This document shows, piece after piece, positions 1-8,702 of a stretch of DNA of 64,000 bases (the stretch's first letter is position 1; each line of letters begins with the position of its first letter). The translations under genes and the position numbers were made by a program. This DNA comes from Acidobacteriaceae bacterium. GTDB taxonomy: Bacteria; Acidobacteriota; Terriglobia; Bryobacterales; Bryobacteraceae. A model generated the notes under the pieces. That model saw only the letters and a program-made list of their open reading frames with translations, had not been told where the DNA came from and ran no database searches. The stretch lies in NCBI GenBank assembly GCA_019233755.1, contig JAFAMD010000006.1, forward strand, positions 62,001-126,000, in the 5' to 3' direction.

Positions 1-74
1 CAACACGGATGGGACAGACCAAATACGATCACCTGTTTCTGTGATATCTTTGGCACCTGCAAAGGAGGACTGCC

Positions 75-524
75 TTGAAACGACTTACTTTCATCGCTTC
101 GTGCGTTGTATCTTTCGTCCTCGGCACCCTGCTCCCATTCAGGAGCACCCACGCCCAGACGAATACGCATACTCCGACTTACTACCAGATTTCGTTCATG
201 AAAACTCGCCCGGGTCAGGACCCTGTCAAAATGGAGCGCGATCTTTGGAAACCCATACAGACGGATCGGATGGAAAGCGGCGAGATCAACTCCTGGACCG
301 TCATGCGGCCGATCTTTAGCGGCCCTCATGACTACGACTACGTAACGGTTGAAAGTTTCAGCGATATGACCAAGTTCATAAAAACTGACTACGACCGACT
401 TTTTGAGAAACACTGGGGCAAAGAGAAGGTCCAGAGTGCGATGACGCAAACTGAAGCCGCCCGCGACATGATTGGCAACGAAATGTGGGTCAGCGTTGAA
501 GGGGTTACGAAGCAAAGTAAGTAA
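75..524 (+). CDS. Small secreted protein of unknown function
   Basis: The 149-residue product begins with a typical signal peptide: Lys-Arg, a hydrophobic stretch to about residue 20, and a likely cleavage after THA at about residue 27. The mature part is short and mixed in charge, with no motif I recognise. The start is a TTG at 75, chosen because an AAAGGAGG ribosome binding site lies at 61-68. It is probably exported to the periplasm or beyond. The esterase on the other strand converges on it, so it looks monocistronic, although its promoter may lie outside the window. Function unknown. Confidence 0.75.
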   Translation: MKRLTFIASCVVSFVLGTLLPFRSTHAQTNTHTPTYYQISFMKTRPGQDPVKMERDLWKPIQTDRMESGEINSWTVMRPIFSGPHDYDYVTVESFSDMTKFIKTDYDRLFEKHWGKEKVQSAMTQTEAARDMIGNEMWVSVEGVTKQSK

Positions 525-571
525 GCGGACTTGCCCCCGCCGCGATTGCGCCGCCGGCCGCGCATTTCGGG

Positions 572-1519
572 TTAAAGGCGCTGCTGAAGGTGCTGAACGA
601 CGCGGTTCATCGCTGCCCGCCCCTCCGCGACAACTCCGCCCCATTGGAAGAAGCCGTGGAGCATACCGGGATAGTCCTCTCGCTCGACGCTCACTCCTGC
701 CTGTTCCAGCCGATTGGCATAGGCTCTGCCTTCGTCCGCGAGAATGTCGAATTCCGCTGTAAGGATCAATGCCGGCGCCAGTCCGGTCAAATCCTGCGCC
801 TGCAGCGGCGAAACACAAGGGCTGCGCCGGTCCACATCCCTGGGCAGATAGAGTTGCCAGGAATGCACACAATCCACCAATGTGAACGGCGGCATGAAGG
901 CATTTTCAACAAGGGATGGTGAGGAGAGCGTCGCATCCAGCATGGGATAGATCAGCACCTGCGCCTTGAGTGAAAGCCGGTTGTCGCGAGCCATCAGCGC
1001 TATTACTGCCGCCAGGTTTCCTCCGGCACTGTCTCCAGCGACGGCAAGGCGCTCACGATCGCCGCCAATGGAATTTGCATTCGCCGCAAGCCAGTTCAGG
1101 ACGGCAAAGCAGTCCTGGGCAGCCGCGGGGTAGGGGTGTTCGGGAGCGCGCCGGTAGTTCACCGCCACTACCATCGCGGAAACGTGATTCGCCAGCATGC
1201 GGCAAAGCGGATCGTGCGTATCCAGATCTCCCGATACAAATCCACCGCCGTGAACGTAAAGAACAACCGGCAGGTCCCGCCCATTCACCTTCGGCCGGTA
1301 AATGCGGACCGGGATGTCGCCCGCAGGACCGGGCACAGTCCGATCCGTTGCAGACTCGACCGGCTCCGGCTGACCCGACCGCGAGACCGCGGCCCGGTAA
1401 GCCGTTCTTTTTTCCTCGACACTCGCCGGCGCCAGTCCACCGCGCAGGTCCATTTCAGGTAGCAGCCGCAGCAGGTCCGGATTTTGAATATCGGCCGCTG
1501 GATTGCGCACATCAGCCAT
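572..1519 (-). CDS. Alpha/beta hydrolase, HSL (family IV) esterase/lipase
   Basis: The 315-residue product has the hormone-sensitive-lipase layout. The HGGG oxyanion motif lies at residues 90-93 and the GDSAGG nucleophile motif places Ser at 164. A candidate acid Asp is at 258 (AEFD) and the catalytic His at 288 (MLHGFF). Enzymes of this family hydrolyse short-chain esters, usually in the cytoplasm, and no signal peptide is seen. It lies 50 bases downstream of the RND permease on the same strand and could be the last gene of that operon. The substrate cannot be inferred. Confidence 0.9.
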   Translation of the reverse strand: MADVRNPAADIQNPDLLRLLPEMDLRGGLAPASVEEKRTAYRAAVSRSGQPEPVESATDRTVPGPAGDIPVRIYRPKVNGRDLPVVLYVHGGGFVSGDLDTHDPLCRMLANHVSAMVVAVNYRRAPEHPYPAAAQDCFAVLNWLAANANSIGGDRERLAVAGDSAGGNLAAVIALMARDNRLSLKAQVLIYPMLDATLSSPSLVENAFMPPFTLVDCVHSWQLYLPRDVDRRSPCVSPLQAQDLTGLAPALILTAEFDILADEGRAYANRLEQAGVSVEREDYPGMLHGFFQWGGVVAEGRAAMNRVVQHLQQRL

Positions 1520-1568
1520 GCTCTACGAATAGCAGGCGAAGCGACGTTTAATAACCGCTACAGCCAAT

Positions 1569-4500
1569 CTACTTAGAGAACGTGGGTTCGGGCTCCCACG
1601 ATGGCACCGGTGCTGCCGCGATCTTCCGCTTCCGGCCCTTCGTGAAACGGTCGAGATAGATGTAGATAACTGGCGTGATGTAAAGCGTCAGAAGCTGCGA
1701 TACGATCAGTCCGCCGACCACCGCGATACCCAGCGGGCGCCGGGCCTCGCCGCCGGCTCCCGTACCGAAAGCAATCGGAAGCGTGCCGAGCAGCGCCGCC
1801 ATGGTGGTCATCATGATCGGGCGGAAGCGTTGCAGGCAGCCTTCAAAGATCGCCTCTTCCGGCGATTTGCCTTCGTTCCGCTCGGCCGCAAGAGCGAAGT
1901 CGATCATCATGATTGCGTTCTTCTTCACGATGCCGATCAGCAGGACGATGCCAACGAACGAATAGAGGTTCAGATCCTGGTTGAAGATCAGAAGCGTAAT
2001 GAGCGCGCCGATACCGGCTGCCGGCAGGCCCGAGAGAATCGTGATCGGATGAATGAAGCTTTCGTAAAGGATGCCGAGCACCAGGTAAATGACCAGCACC
2101 GCAATCAGCAGCAGGATGCCCAGATCGCGCAGCGAATTCTGGAAGGCTGCGGCAGTGCCCTGGTAGCTGAAGCCGAGAGTATCGGGCATGCCGATCTCGT
2201 GCGCGGCTTCGCTCACCGCTTTCGTTGCCTCACTGAGGGAAACCCCAGGCTTGACGTTGAATTGGAAGTTCACCGCCGGCAACTGGCCAATGTGATTCAC
2301 AGTCAGCGGCGCAACCGTCTGCTTCAGCCGCATAACGGCGGAGAGCGGCACCATTTTGCCCTGGTTCGAGCGGATATAGAGATCCGTGAGCGCGGCTGGA
2401 TTGCGCTGATACTGCGGCAGCACCTCCAGGACGACGTCGTACTGGTCCGAAGCCGCGGTGATGGTCGTCACCCGCCGGTTGCCGTAGGCATCATACAGCG
2501 TGTTCGCAATCGTATCCGGCGAAACGCCTACCGCCATCGCAAGATTGCGATCGATATCGACGTTGAGCCTCGGATTGGCCAGACGGAGATCGCTATAGAT
2601 GTCCTTGATCTGCGGCACCGTCCGCAGCTTGGCTTCGAGTATCGGCGCCCATTTATAAAGCTCCGCCGTGTCCGCATCCTGTAGTGCCACCGAGTACTGC
2701 GCACGCCCTTCGTTTTGGCCTAGCGTGACGAGCGGCGGCGACTGCAGAAAGACCATCAGACCGGGTATTTTCGAGAACTGCTGCTCGAGTTGACCGATGA
2801 TGGCATCTGCCGGCGGCCGATGCTTATCAGTCTTGAACTCCACGAACAGGAAGCCGGTGTTCTGGTCTCCCATCGGCGTGCCTGACCCGTAAGTTTGCAC
2901 CCAGGGATTTTTCTCAACGACTTTGTTCACCTGCTGCTGCAGACCGACCATCTTGTCGAAGGAAGCATCCTCCGACGCCTCGGTACCGCCGAACACGAAG
3001 CCCTGGTCCACGGTGGGCATAAAGCCCTTCGGCATGACGACAAACAAGTACACCGTCCCCACGGTGAGCGCGATGCTGATGGCCAGAGTGGTCTTCCGAT
3101 GATGCAAGACCACCTGCAGCGTACGCCGGTAAGTCTCATTCAGCCAGATGAAGAACCGCTCTGACACGAGGTAGAACTTACCTGTCGGATGGCTTTCGTG
3201 CCGCAGAAACCTGCTGCACAGCATGGGGGTAAGCGTAAGTGAGATCAACCCAGAAATCAAAACCGCGACCGCGATGGTAATAGAGAATTCGCGCAACAGC
3301 CGCCCGATGATCCCGCTCATGAAGAGCACCGGAATGAACACGGCAACCAGCGAGATGGTCATCGAAACAATGGTGAATCCAACCTCGCGCGCGCCATCGA
3401 TGGCCGCCTGCATGCGCGGCTTGCCCATTTCCATGTGCCGCACGATGTTCTCGAGCATGACAATTGCATCGTCGACAACGAATCCCACTGAAAGCGTCAT
3501 CGCCATCATCGAGAACATGTCGATGGTGAAGCCGAGCAGTTTCATCGCTGAGAACGTGCCGAGGAGCGATAGCGGCACGGCGAGACTAGGGATGAGCGTG
3601 GCCGAAACGTTGCGCAAGAAAAAGAAAATCACCGCGATGACGAGACAGATTGTCAGAATCAGCGTGAACTTCACATCCGCGATAGACTCGCGTATATTCT
3701 GCGAAGCGTCGAAAGACTTGCTGATGATGACGCCGGCCGGCATAGACTCTTTCATCACCGGCAGAAGCGCCTTCACCGCGTCCGCAACAGCAACCGTATT
3801 TGCACCCGGCTGCTTCCGAACGGCAAGAATCATGCTGAGATCGCCGTTGATCCAGAAGCGCGTTTTGTCATTGCTGACGCTGTCAAGAACTTTGCCCAGA
3901 TCGCCCAGGCGCAAAGGGCTTCCGTTCTTGTAAGTGACGATGAGCTGTCTGAACTGGTCCGCCGAGGTGAGTTGGCTGTTCGATTGAACCGTATAAGCCT
4001 TGGTGTAACCGTATAGCGACCCTGCCGGCAGATTCAAGCTTCCGCTCTGCAGCGAAGAGCGAATCTGCTCAAGGTCTGTCTGATGAGCCGCGAGCTTCTC
4101 GGGGTCTGCCTGAACCCGCACTGCGTACTTTTGCGATCCGAAGACCTCCACCTGCGCGACGCCGCTCACCATCGAGATGCGCCGCGCCATCATTTCCTCG
4201 CCGTATTTGTCGAGTGCCGAGAGCGTCATCGTCGGCGAATGAACGGCGATGTAAAGAATCGGCTGTTCGGCCGGGTTCACCTTCGAGTAGGAAGGCGGGT
4301 TCGGCATGTCGGTGGGCAGCGCGCCCTGCGCTCGCGCGATAGCCGCCTGCACGTCCTGCGCCGCAGCGTCAATATTCCGGCTCAGGTCGAACTGCAGGGT
4401 GATCGAGGTGGAACCGAGCGAGCTCGAAGACGACATGCTGTTGATGCCTGCGATTGTCGAAAACTGGTTTTCGAGCGGTGTCGCTACCGACGATGCCATG

Positions 4501-4673
4501 ACATCCGGATTGGCGCCCGGCAGCGCCGCCGAGACCTCAATCGTTGGGTACTCCACGGCGGGCAGGTTGCTGACCGGCAGGGTGAAATAACTTAGCAAAC
4601 CAAAAATTAGAATGCCGGCCATCACGAGCGTCGTCGTGATGGCCCGACGGATAAATAAGTCGGTAAAGTGCAT
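1569..4673 (-). CDS. RND efflux transporter permease (AcrB/MdtB-like inner-membrane pump)
   Basis: The 1034-residue product has full RND length, with an N-terminal amphipathic start, a first membrane helix near residues 11-30, two large periplasmic loops and two blocks of membrane helices. The Asp-Asp pair of the proton relay is visible in the fourth helix (VDDAIVMLEN). Known HAE1-type RND pumps drive proton-coupled export of drugs, detergents or other amphiphiles through a tripartite complex. ATG start with AGGA about 7 bases upstream. The adaptor gene ends 8 bases before it, so the two form an operon. No outer-membrane TolC-type channel is encoded nearby. The substrate is unknown. Confidence 0.96.
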   Translation of the reverse strand: MHFTDLFIRRAITTTLVMAGILIFGLLSYFTLPVSNLPAVEYPTIEVSAALPGANPDVMASSVATPLENQFSTIAGINSMSSSSSLGSTSITLQFDLSRNIDAAAQDVQAAIARAQGALPTDMPNPPSYSKVNPAEQPILYIAVHSPTMTLSALDKYGEEMMARRISMVSGVAQVEVFGSQKYAVRVQADPEKLAAHQTDLEQIRSSLQSGSLNLPAGSLYGYTKAYTVQSNSQLTSADQFRQLIVTYKNGSPLRLGDLGKVLDSVSNDKTRFWINGDLSMILAVRKQPGANTVAVADAVKALLPVMKESMPAGVIISKSFDASQNIRESIADVKFTLILTICLVIAVIFFFLRNVSATLIPSLAVPLSLLGTFSAMKLLGFTIDMFSMMAMTLSVGFVVDDAIVMLENIVRHMEMGKPRMQAAIDGAREVGFTIVSMTISLVAVFIPVLFMSGIIGRLLREFSITIAVAVLISGLISLTLTPMLCSRFLRHESHPTGKFYLVSERFFIWLNETYRRTLQVVLHHRKTTLAISIALTVGTVYLFVVMPKGFMPTVDQGFVFGGTEASEDASFDKMVGLQQQVNKVVEKNPWVQTYGSGTPMGDQNTGFLFVEFKTDKHRPPADAIIGQLEQQFSKIPGLMVFLQSPPLVTLGQNEGRAQYSVALQDADTAELYKWAPILEAKLRTVPQIKDIYSDLRLANPRLNVDIDRNLAMAVGVSPDTIANTLYDAYGNRRVTTITAASDQYDVVLEVLPQYQRNPAALTDLYIRSNQGKMVPLSAVMRLKQTVAPLTVNHIGQLPAVNFQFNVKPGVSLSEATKAVSEAAHEIGMPDTLGFSYQGTAAAFQNSLRDLGILLLIAVLVIYLVLGILYESFIHPITILSGLPAAGIGALITLLIFNQDLNLYSFVGIVLLIGIVKKNAIMMIDFALAAERNEGKSPEEAIFEGCLQRFRPIMMTTMAALLGTLPIAFGTGAGGEARRPLGIAVVGGLIVSQLLTLYITPVIYIYLDRFTKGRKRKIAAAPVPSWEPEPTFSK

Positions 4674-4681
4674 GCGTGGTC

Positions 4682-5956
4682 CTACGAGTTGCCTTTATTC
4701 GGCTCACCGCCGCTCTCTGACACCTGGGTCTGCTGCTTTTGCAGAACCCGGACCTTGGCTCCCGGCAAAAGGCGCATCTGGCCTTCGGTGATCACCATAT
4801 CTCCCGCCTGCAGTCCGCTGCCGATCACTGCCTCCTCCACAGCCTTTGAGGGCTTGTAGTTGCGCAGCACATCTACCGGACGCATCGCCACCGTTTCCGT
4901 CGCGGGATTCATCACCCAGACATATTTGCCTTGCGGGCCCGTTTCCACCGTACTGCTGGGAACGACAATGACGTTCTTCTGCAAGCTGAGCCGCGCTTCC
5001 ACGTTTACGTAAGCGCCAGGCCACAAAACTCTGTCGGGATTGTCGAACTCCGCTTTGAGTTTGATCGCGCCCGTTGTCGCATCTACCGAATTGTCGATGA
5101 ACTTCAACCGGCCCGTCATCACCTTGCCATCGTCGGTTGTGGCCTGCACCTGCAACGGCTCCCGTGCGTTGTAACGTTGCACCTCCGGCAGAAGTTGCTC
5201 GGGCACGCCGAAACTTACCTCGATTGGCGAGATCTGAAGGATCGTAACCAGCGCGGCGTCATTGTCCTTGATCAGGTTCCCCGCTTTTATGCTGATCGCA
5301 CCGGCACGTCCGGTAATGGGCGCCGTAATTTTCGTATATTCAAGCTGCAATTGGGTTTGCGCCAACTTCGCCCGATCGGCTTTCAGCGATGCAACCGCGC
5401 TCTCGACCGCCGCTTTGTCGGCGGCGAGCGACGCCAGTGTCGCTTCATTGGTCGCAACCGACTGCTCGGTCTGCTCTTTGGAGAAGATGCCCTCTTTCGA
5501 AAGCTGGACCGCCCGGTCAGCCGACCCCTGGGTCTGCTTCAGCGTCGCCTCGTCTTTGCTTACATTCGCTCTCGCCTGCTGTTCCATCGCCTGGTCTTTG
5601 ACGATATCGGCTTGCAGCTCGGCAAGTTGCCGCAACGTCGGTTCGGGATCAATTTCAAACAGCAGTTGCCCTTTATTTACAAACTGCCCTTCCTGGAATT
5701 CCACGCGCAGCACCTGGCCGGCAATTCGCGATTTCACGTCAACGCTCGCGAGCGCTTCTACGCTGCCCACGGCGGACACTTCCAGCGGAACGTCTGTTGC
5801 CACGGCTGGGACGGCGCGCACCGGCGCCGCTTCCATCATCATCATTGCCATCGGGTTCGCAGCCTGCTTCTTCTTGCACGAAGAAGCTGCCATTGCCAGA
5901 GCGCCCAAACACACCACGACACCAAGAAACTTCAACTTAGAAGAATTAATAGACAC
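4682..5956 (-). CDS. RND efflux periplasmic adaptor (membrane fusion lipoprotein)
   Basis: The 424-residue protein begins with a lipoprotein signal (lipobox ASSC, Cys27) followed by Lys-Lys-Lys. The order then matches the HlyD/AcrA adaptor family: barrel-sandwich half-motif near residues 65-100 (VKSRIAGQV), a long alpha-helical hairpin with a TQG repeat and many Ala/Gln/Lys, the second lipoyl half (ITAPITGRAG), beta-barrel and membrane-proximal domains. It links the pump to an outer-membrane channel. The start is GTG, with AGGA upstream. It is the first gene of the operon, and its promoter region holds two inverted repeats (5976-5986 and 5988-6004). Confidence 0.95.
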   Translation of the reverse strand: MSINSSKLKFLGVVVCLGALAMAASSCKKKQAANPMAMMMMEAAPVRAVPAVATDVPLEVSAVGSVEALASVDVKSRIAGQVLRVEFQEGQFVNKGQLLFEIDPEPTLRQLAELQADIVKDQAMEQQARANVSKDEATLKQTQGSADRAVQLSKEGIFSKEQTEQSVATNEATLASLAADKAAVESAVASLKADRAKLAQTQLQLEYTKITAPITGRAGAISIKAGNLIKDNDAALVTILQISPIEVSFGVPEQLLPEVQRYNAREPLQVQATTDDGKVMTGRLKFIDNSVDATTGAIKLKAEFDNPDRVLWPGAYVNVEARLSLQKNVIVVPSSTVETGPQGKYVWVMNPATETVAMRPVDVLRNYKPSKAVEEAVIGSGLQAGDMVITEGQMRLLPGAKVRVLQKQQTQVSESGGEPNKGNS

Positions 5957-5975
5957 GAGTCCTGCTTACTGGAAG

Positions 5976-6004
5976 GGGATTATCCCTATCATCACACAGA
6001 TGAT
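5976..6004 (-). promoter_or_regulatory. Two adjacent inverted repeats upstream of the efflux operon (candidate operator)
   Basis: An 11-base palindrome, GGGAT-T-ATCCC (5976-5986), is followed 1 base later by ATCATC-ACACA-GATGAT (5988-6004, arms of 6). They sit 20-48 bases upstream of the adaptor GTG start, where a repressor of an RND operon would be expected to bind. No regulator gene is adjacent, so the binding protein is unknown. I see no convincing -35/-10 pair, so the role is inference from position and symmetry. Confidence 0.3.
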
Positions 6005-6088
6005 CGCCAATCATAGTTTGATACGACTCATTCATAAATTTGTTCCGCTGTATGCGCTCGTCAGCCTGAATGCCATCCTGTAATTTTT

Positions 6089-7273
6089 GTGCTCACAACA
6101 AAATCAGCATCGCCACACGCCTGCGAACTATTCGCCCGCCACTTCCGCGCCGAACCGGGATGGCTGTTGTCCGTTCCCGGACGGGTCAATCTCATTGGCG
6201 AACACATCGACTATCACGATTTGCCCGTCCTCCCTATGGGCATCCAGCGCAGCATTCAGATCGCTTTCCGCGGCAACGAAACACCCATCATCCGAATAGA
6301 ATCTGAGGGTTACGGCAGCCGATCGATATCGATCCATGCTGACGAAAACTCGTCCGGCCCGGCGGGTGACTGGAGTAACTACGTGCTGGCAGCCACTCGG
6401 CTGGCTGCAAGTCATTGGCCGTTGCGCCAAGGTATTGATGCCGCAGTCGCCTCCGACCTGCCGCCTGCGGCCGGCCTTTCCTCTTCTTCCGCTTTGCTGA
6501 TTGGGCTTACCTTGGCCCTGTTGACCGCAAACAGTATCACGCCAGATTTTGACGAGCTGATGAATATTTTTCCGGATGGCGAACAGTTCGTGGGCACGCG
6601 CGGCGGAGGCATGGATCATGCTGCGATTCTCGCTTCCAGAGCAGGCTCTGCCCTGCTGGTCGAATTTGCGCCGCTCGCCGTCCGCCCGGTCCCAATTCCA
6701 TCCGACTGGGCGTTCCTTGCTGCCCACAGCCTCACGACGGCGGAGAAATCAGGCGCGATGCGTTCGCAGTACAACTCTCGCCGTGAAGCCGGAAGCGCAG
6801 CGCTCCGCAAGCTCGGCCTGGCATCTTTTCGTTCGGCTCTGGAATCACGACCTGCTGCCGAACTAGCCGCGCTCGCCGGAAATCCCTCGCTCAGCGACGC
6901 CGAATCCCGTTCGTTCCTGCATGTAATTGCCGAAGCCGCCCGCGTCCGCGAGGCCGTTACGGCCCTCGAGAACCAGGACCCTGTGGCTTTCGGCGGACTG
7001 CTCAACGCTTCGCACGCCAGCTTGCGCGACCATCTGCAGGTGAGCAATCCGGCCCTTGATGAACTGGTGGATTGCGCGATGCAGGCTGGGGCGCTCGGTG
7101 CTCGTCTGACTGGCGCGGGCTTCGGGGGCTATACCATCATCCTTTGTGCGGTCGCGGATCAGCAGCGCATTTGCACAGAGTTAGTCAAGCGCTTTTACGC
7201 ACGCCGCAGCGGCTTCAATCCCGAAGCCCATCTCTTTGTTGCAGAGCCATCGGCCGGAGTTGTGTCCGGATGA
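6089..7273 (+). CDS. GHMP kinase, galactokinase family
   Basis: The 394-residue product carries the three GHMP signatures in order. The galactokinase motif GRVNLIGEHIDYHD starts at residue 31, the ATP-binding motif 2 (LPPAAGLSSSSALL) lies at about 124-136, GTRGGGMDH with the probable catalytic Asp lies near 169-177, and the C-terminal GARLTGAGFGG is motif 3. Galactokinases phosphorylate galactose at C1. The exact sugar here could be galactose or a related monosaccharide. The start is GTG without a clear ribosome binding site, so the N-terminus is somewhat uncertain. A sugar-1-phosphate nucleotidyltransferase starts 13 bases downstream, suggesting kinase and activation as a two-step salvage route. 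No galT or galE is nearby. Confidence 0.88.
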   Translation: MLTTKSASPHACELFARHFRAEPGWLLSVPGRVNLIGEHIDYHDLPVLPMGIQRSIQIAFRGNETPIIRIESEGYGSRSISIHADENSSGPAGDWSNYVLAATRLAASHWPLRQGIDAAVASDLPPAAGLSSSSALLIGLTLALLTANSITPDFDELMNIFPDGEQFVGTRGGGMDHAAILASRAGSALLVEFAPLAVRPVPIPSDWAFLAAHSLTTAEKSGAMRSQYNSRREAGSAALRKLGLASFRSALESRPAAELAALAGNPSLSDAESRSFLHVIAEAARVREAVTALENQDPVAFGGLLNASHASLRDHLQVSNPALDELVDCAMQAGALGARLTGAGFGGYTIILCAVADQQRICTELVKRFYARRSGFNPEAHLFVAEPSAGVVSG

Positions 7274-7286
7274 GATTAACATTCAA

Positions 7287-7997
7287 ATGCCAAATATCTC
7301 TAGCGCCGTAATCCTCGCCGCCGGAAAGGGTTCTCGTATGGGCGAGATCACTGCCGAAATGCCCAAACCCATGCTCCCGATTCTCGGCCGTCCCATGCTA
7401 GAACATATCCTGGAGCGGCTCGCAGAAGCCGGCGTCGAGCGCTTCGTTGTCGTTGTCGGCTATCGCCATGAACTGATCGAAGATCATTTCCGGCGCTGGC
7501 GGCTGCCCGTCGAATTCCGCTTGCAGGACCCTGTGAACGGCACCGGCTCAGCAGCGCTGCTCGCAAAAGATTTTGCCGGCGACCAGCCTTTCCTGCTGGC
7601 CTATGGTGACATCCTGTGCGATTCCGGCGAATACACGCGCTGTAGCGCCATTCTCGAACAGAATGCCTCAACCGCCGCAGTCATTGCCGTGAAGGCGGTC
7701 GACGATCCTTGGCAGGGGGCGGCAGTCTACGAAACGGGCGGACGCATCCGGCGCATTGTTGAAAAACCACCTAAAGGTAAGTCCAGCACGCAGTGGAACA
7801 GCGCCGGTTTCTACGCCTTCCGACCGGTCGTATTCGACTACCTGTCACGTCTTCAGCCCTCACCCCGCAATGAGTACGAGCTCACTTCGGCTCTCGACGC
7901 CATGCTCGCCGGCCATCTGGATCTGCGCATCTCTCCCATCGAAGGCCCATGGCGCGATGTCGGACGCCCCGAGGATCTCGCAGCAGTAAACCGGTGA
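7287..7997 (+). CDS. Sugar-1-phosphate nucleotidyltransferase (NTP_transferase family)
   Basis: The 236-residue product opens with the nucleotide-binding signature LAAGKGSRMG followed by the MPKPMLPI sugar-phosphate motif. A central AYGDIL segment holds the metal-binding Asp and GPWRDVGRPEDL lies at the C-terminus, as in RmlA/GlmU-N/ManC-type pyrophosphorylases. Such enzymes make NDP-sugars from a sugar 1-phosphate and an NTP, releasing pyrophosphate. It lacks the left-handed beta-helix of GlmU. The start chosen is ATG 7287, 13 bases after the kinase stop, because the reading frame upstream overlaps the kinase without homology. The kinase neighbour suggests it activates the sugar phosphate made there. 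Confidence 0.88.
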   Translation: MPNISSAVILAAGKGSRMGEITAEMPKPMLPILGRPMLEHILERLAEAGVERFVVVVGYRHELIEDHFRRWRLPVEFRLQDPVNGTGSAALLAKDFAGDQPFLLAYGDILCDSGEYTRCSAILEQNASTAAVIAVKAVDDPWQGAAVYETGGRIRRIVEKPPKGKSSTQWNSAGFYAFRPVVFDYLSRLQPSPRNEYELTSALDAMLAGHLDLRISPIEGPWRDVGRPEDLAAVNR

Positions 7998-8088
7998 TCC
8001 GCAAAAAGTAAATCCCGTCTGCAGAAACCTTCATCAGAGCCTACTGGAATTGCTCGCGGCTTTCCAGTACAATTACGGATTCCCCTGT

Positions 8089-8691
8089 ATGCTACTCGTG
8101 CGGCGTTTTTTTTCTCTCGCCGGACTGGCTCTGTTTCTTGCTGCACCGGTTTTCTTCGCAGCCCAGGAAACAAATTGGGCAGGCGACTTCCTGCCCTGCA
8201 AGCACCGTTTTGAATTACTGAAATACGGCCCCATGTCTTTGGGGGTGAAGATCTCCACATCAAACCGCACCATCGCCCGCGAATTCAGGAGAGCGATGGA
8301 CTTCTGGTCGAGCATCGTCGACATGGACTGGTACGACGAGGCCAGTTCCTCCTGCTCGATAAACGTGGTCGATGGCACCCCGTTGATCCTCACGAATGCC
8401 GTCATCGCGCGTTCTCAATTCACGGAATGGGACAACTTCCAGGGTTGGATCGCCTTCGACCCCCGCGCCCCACTCTCGCGGGAAGAAACGTACCTGACCG
8501 CTGTCCATGAGATCGGCCATCTGCTCGGGCTCAAACACAACCCCAACCCCTCATCCGTTATGTACTACCTCGATCTGGAGGGTCCGGAAGTAGTCGATAT
8601 AACCGATCTCGCCGCTCTTGCGAGCCACCATAAGCTTCGCATCGCATCGGATCATGAGCCAATTCCGGTAGCCAAACGCAGCGGCTTTTAA
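8089..8691 (+). CDS. Secreted zinc metalloprotease, matrixin-like (metzincin)
   Basis: The 200-residue product starts with a signal peptide (Arg-Arg, a hydrophobic core, likely cleavage near residue 25). The complete metzincin zinc motif HEIGHLLGLKH is followed 8 residues later by a Met-turn (SVMYY). The length fits a minimal catalytic domain without a large propeptide. It should act outside the cytoplasm on proteins, and the substrate is unknown. The ATG at 8089 is chosen because it gives a compact signal peptide, although an upstream in-frame TTG at 8050 is open and no strong ribosome binding site is visible. The gene ends 11 bases before tyrS, so the two may be co-transcribed. Confidence 0.85.
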   Translation: MLLVRRFFSLAGLALFLAAPVFFAAQETNWAGDFLPCKHRFELLKYGPMSLGVKISTSNRTIAREFRRAMDFWSSIVDMDWYDEASSSCSINVVDGTPLILTNAVIARSQFTEWDNFQGWIAFDPRAPLSREETYLTAVHEIGHLLGLKHNPNPSSVMYYLDLEGPEVVDITDLAALASHHKLRIASDHEPIPVAKRSGF

Positions 8692-8702
8692 AATGAGAGG
8701 CA

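Noticed and set aside
1830..2684. Open frame of about 284 codons on the plus strand, antisense to the RND permease
   Set aside because: The permease is unmistakable, and the antisense product is a His/Arg-rich sequence typical of shadow frames.
4931..6016. Open frame of about 361 codons on the plus strand, antisense to the efflux adaptor
   Set aside because: The adaptor motifs define the real gene. The antisense frame also runs out of the gene into the promoter region, with no start signal.
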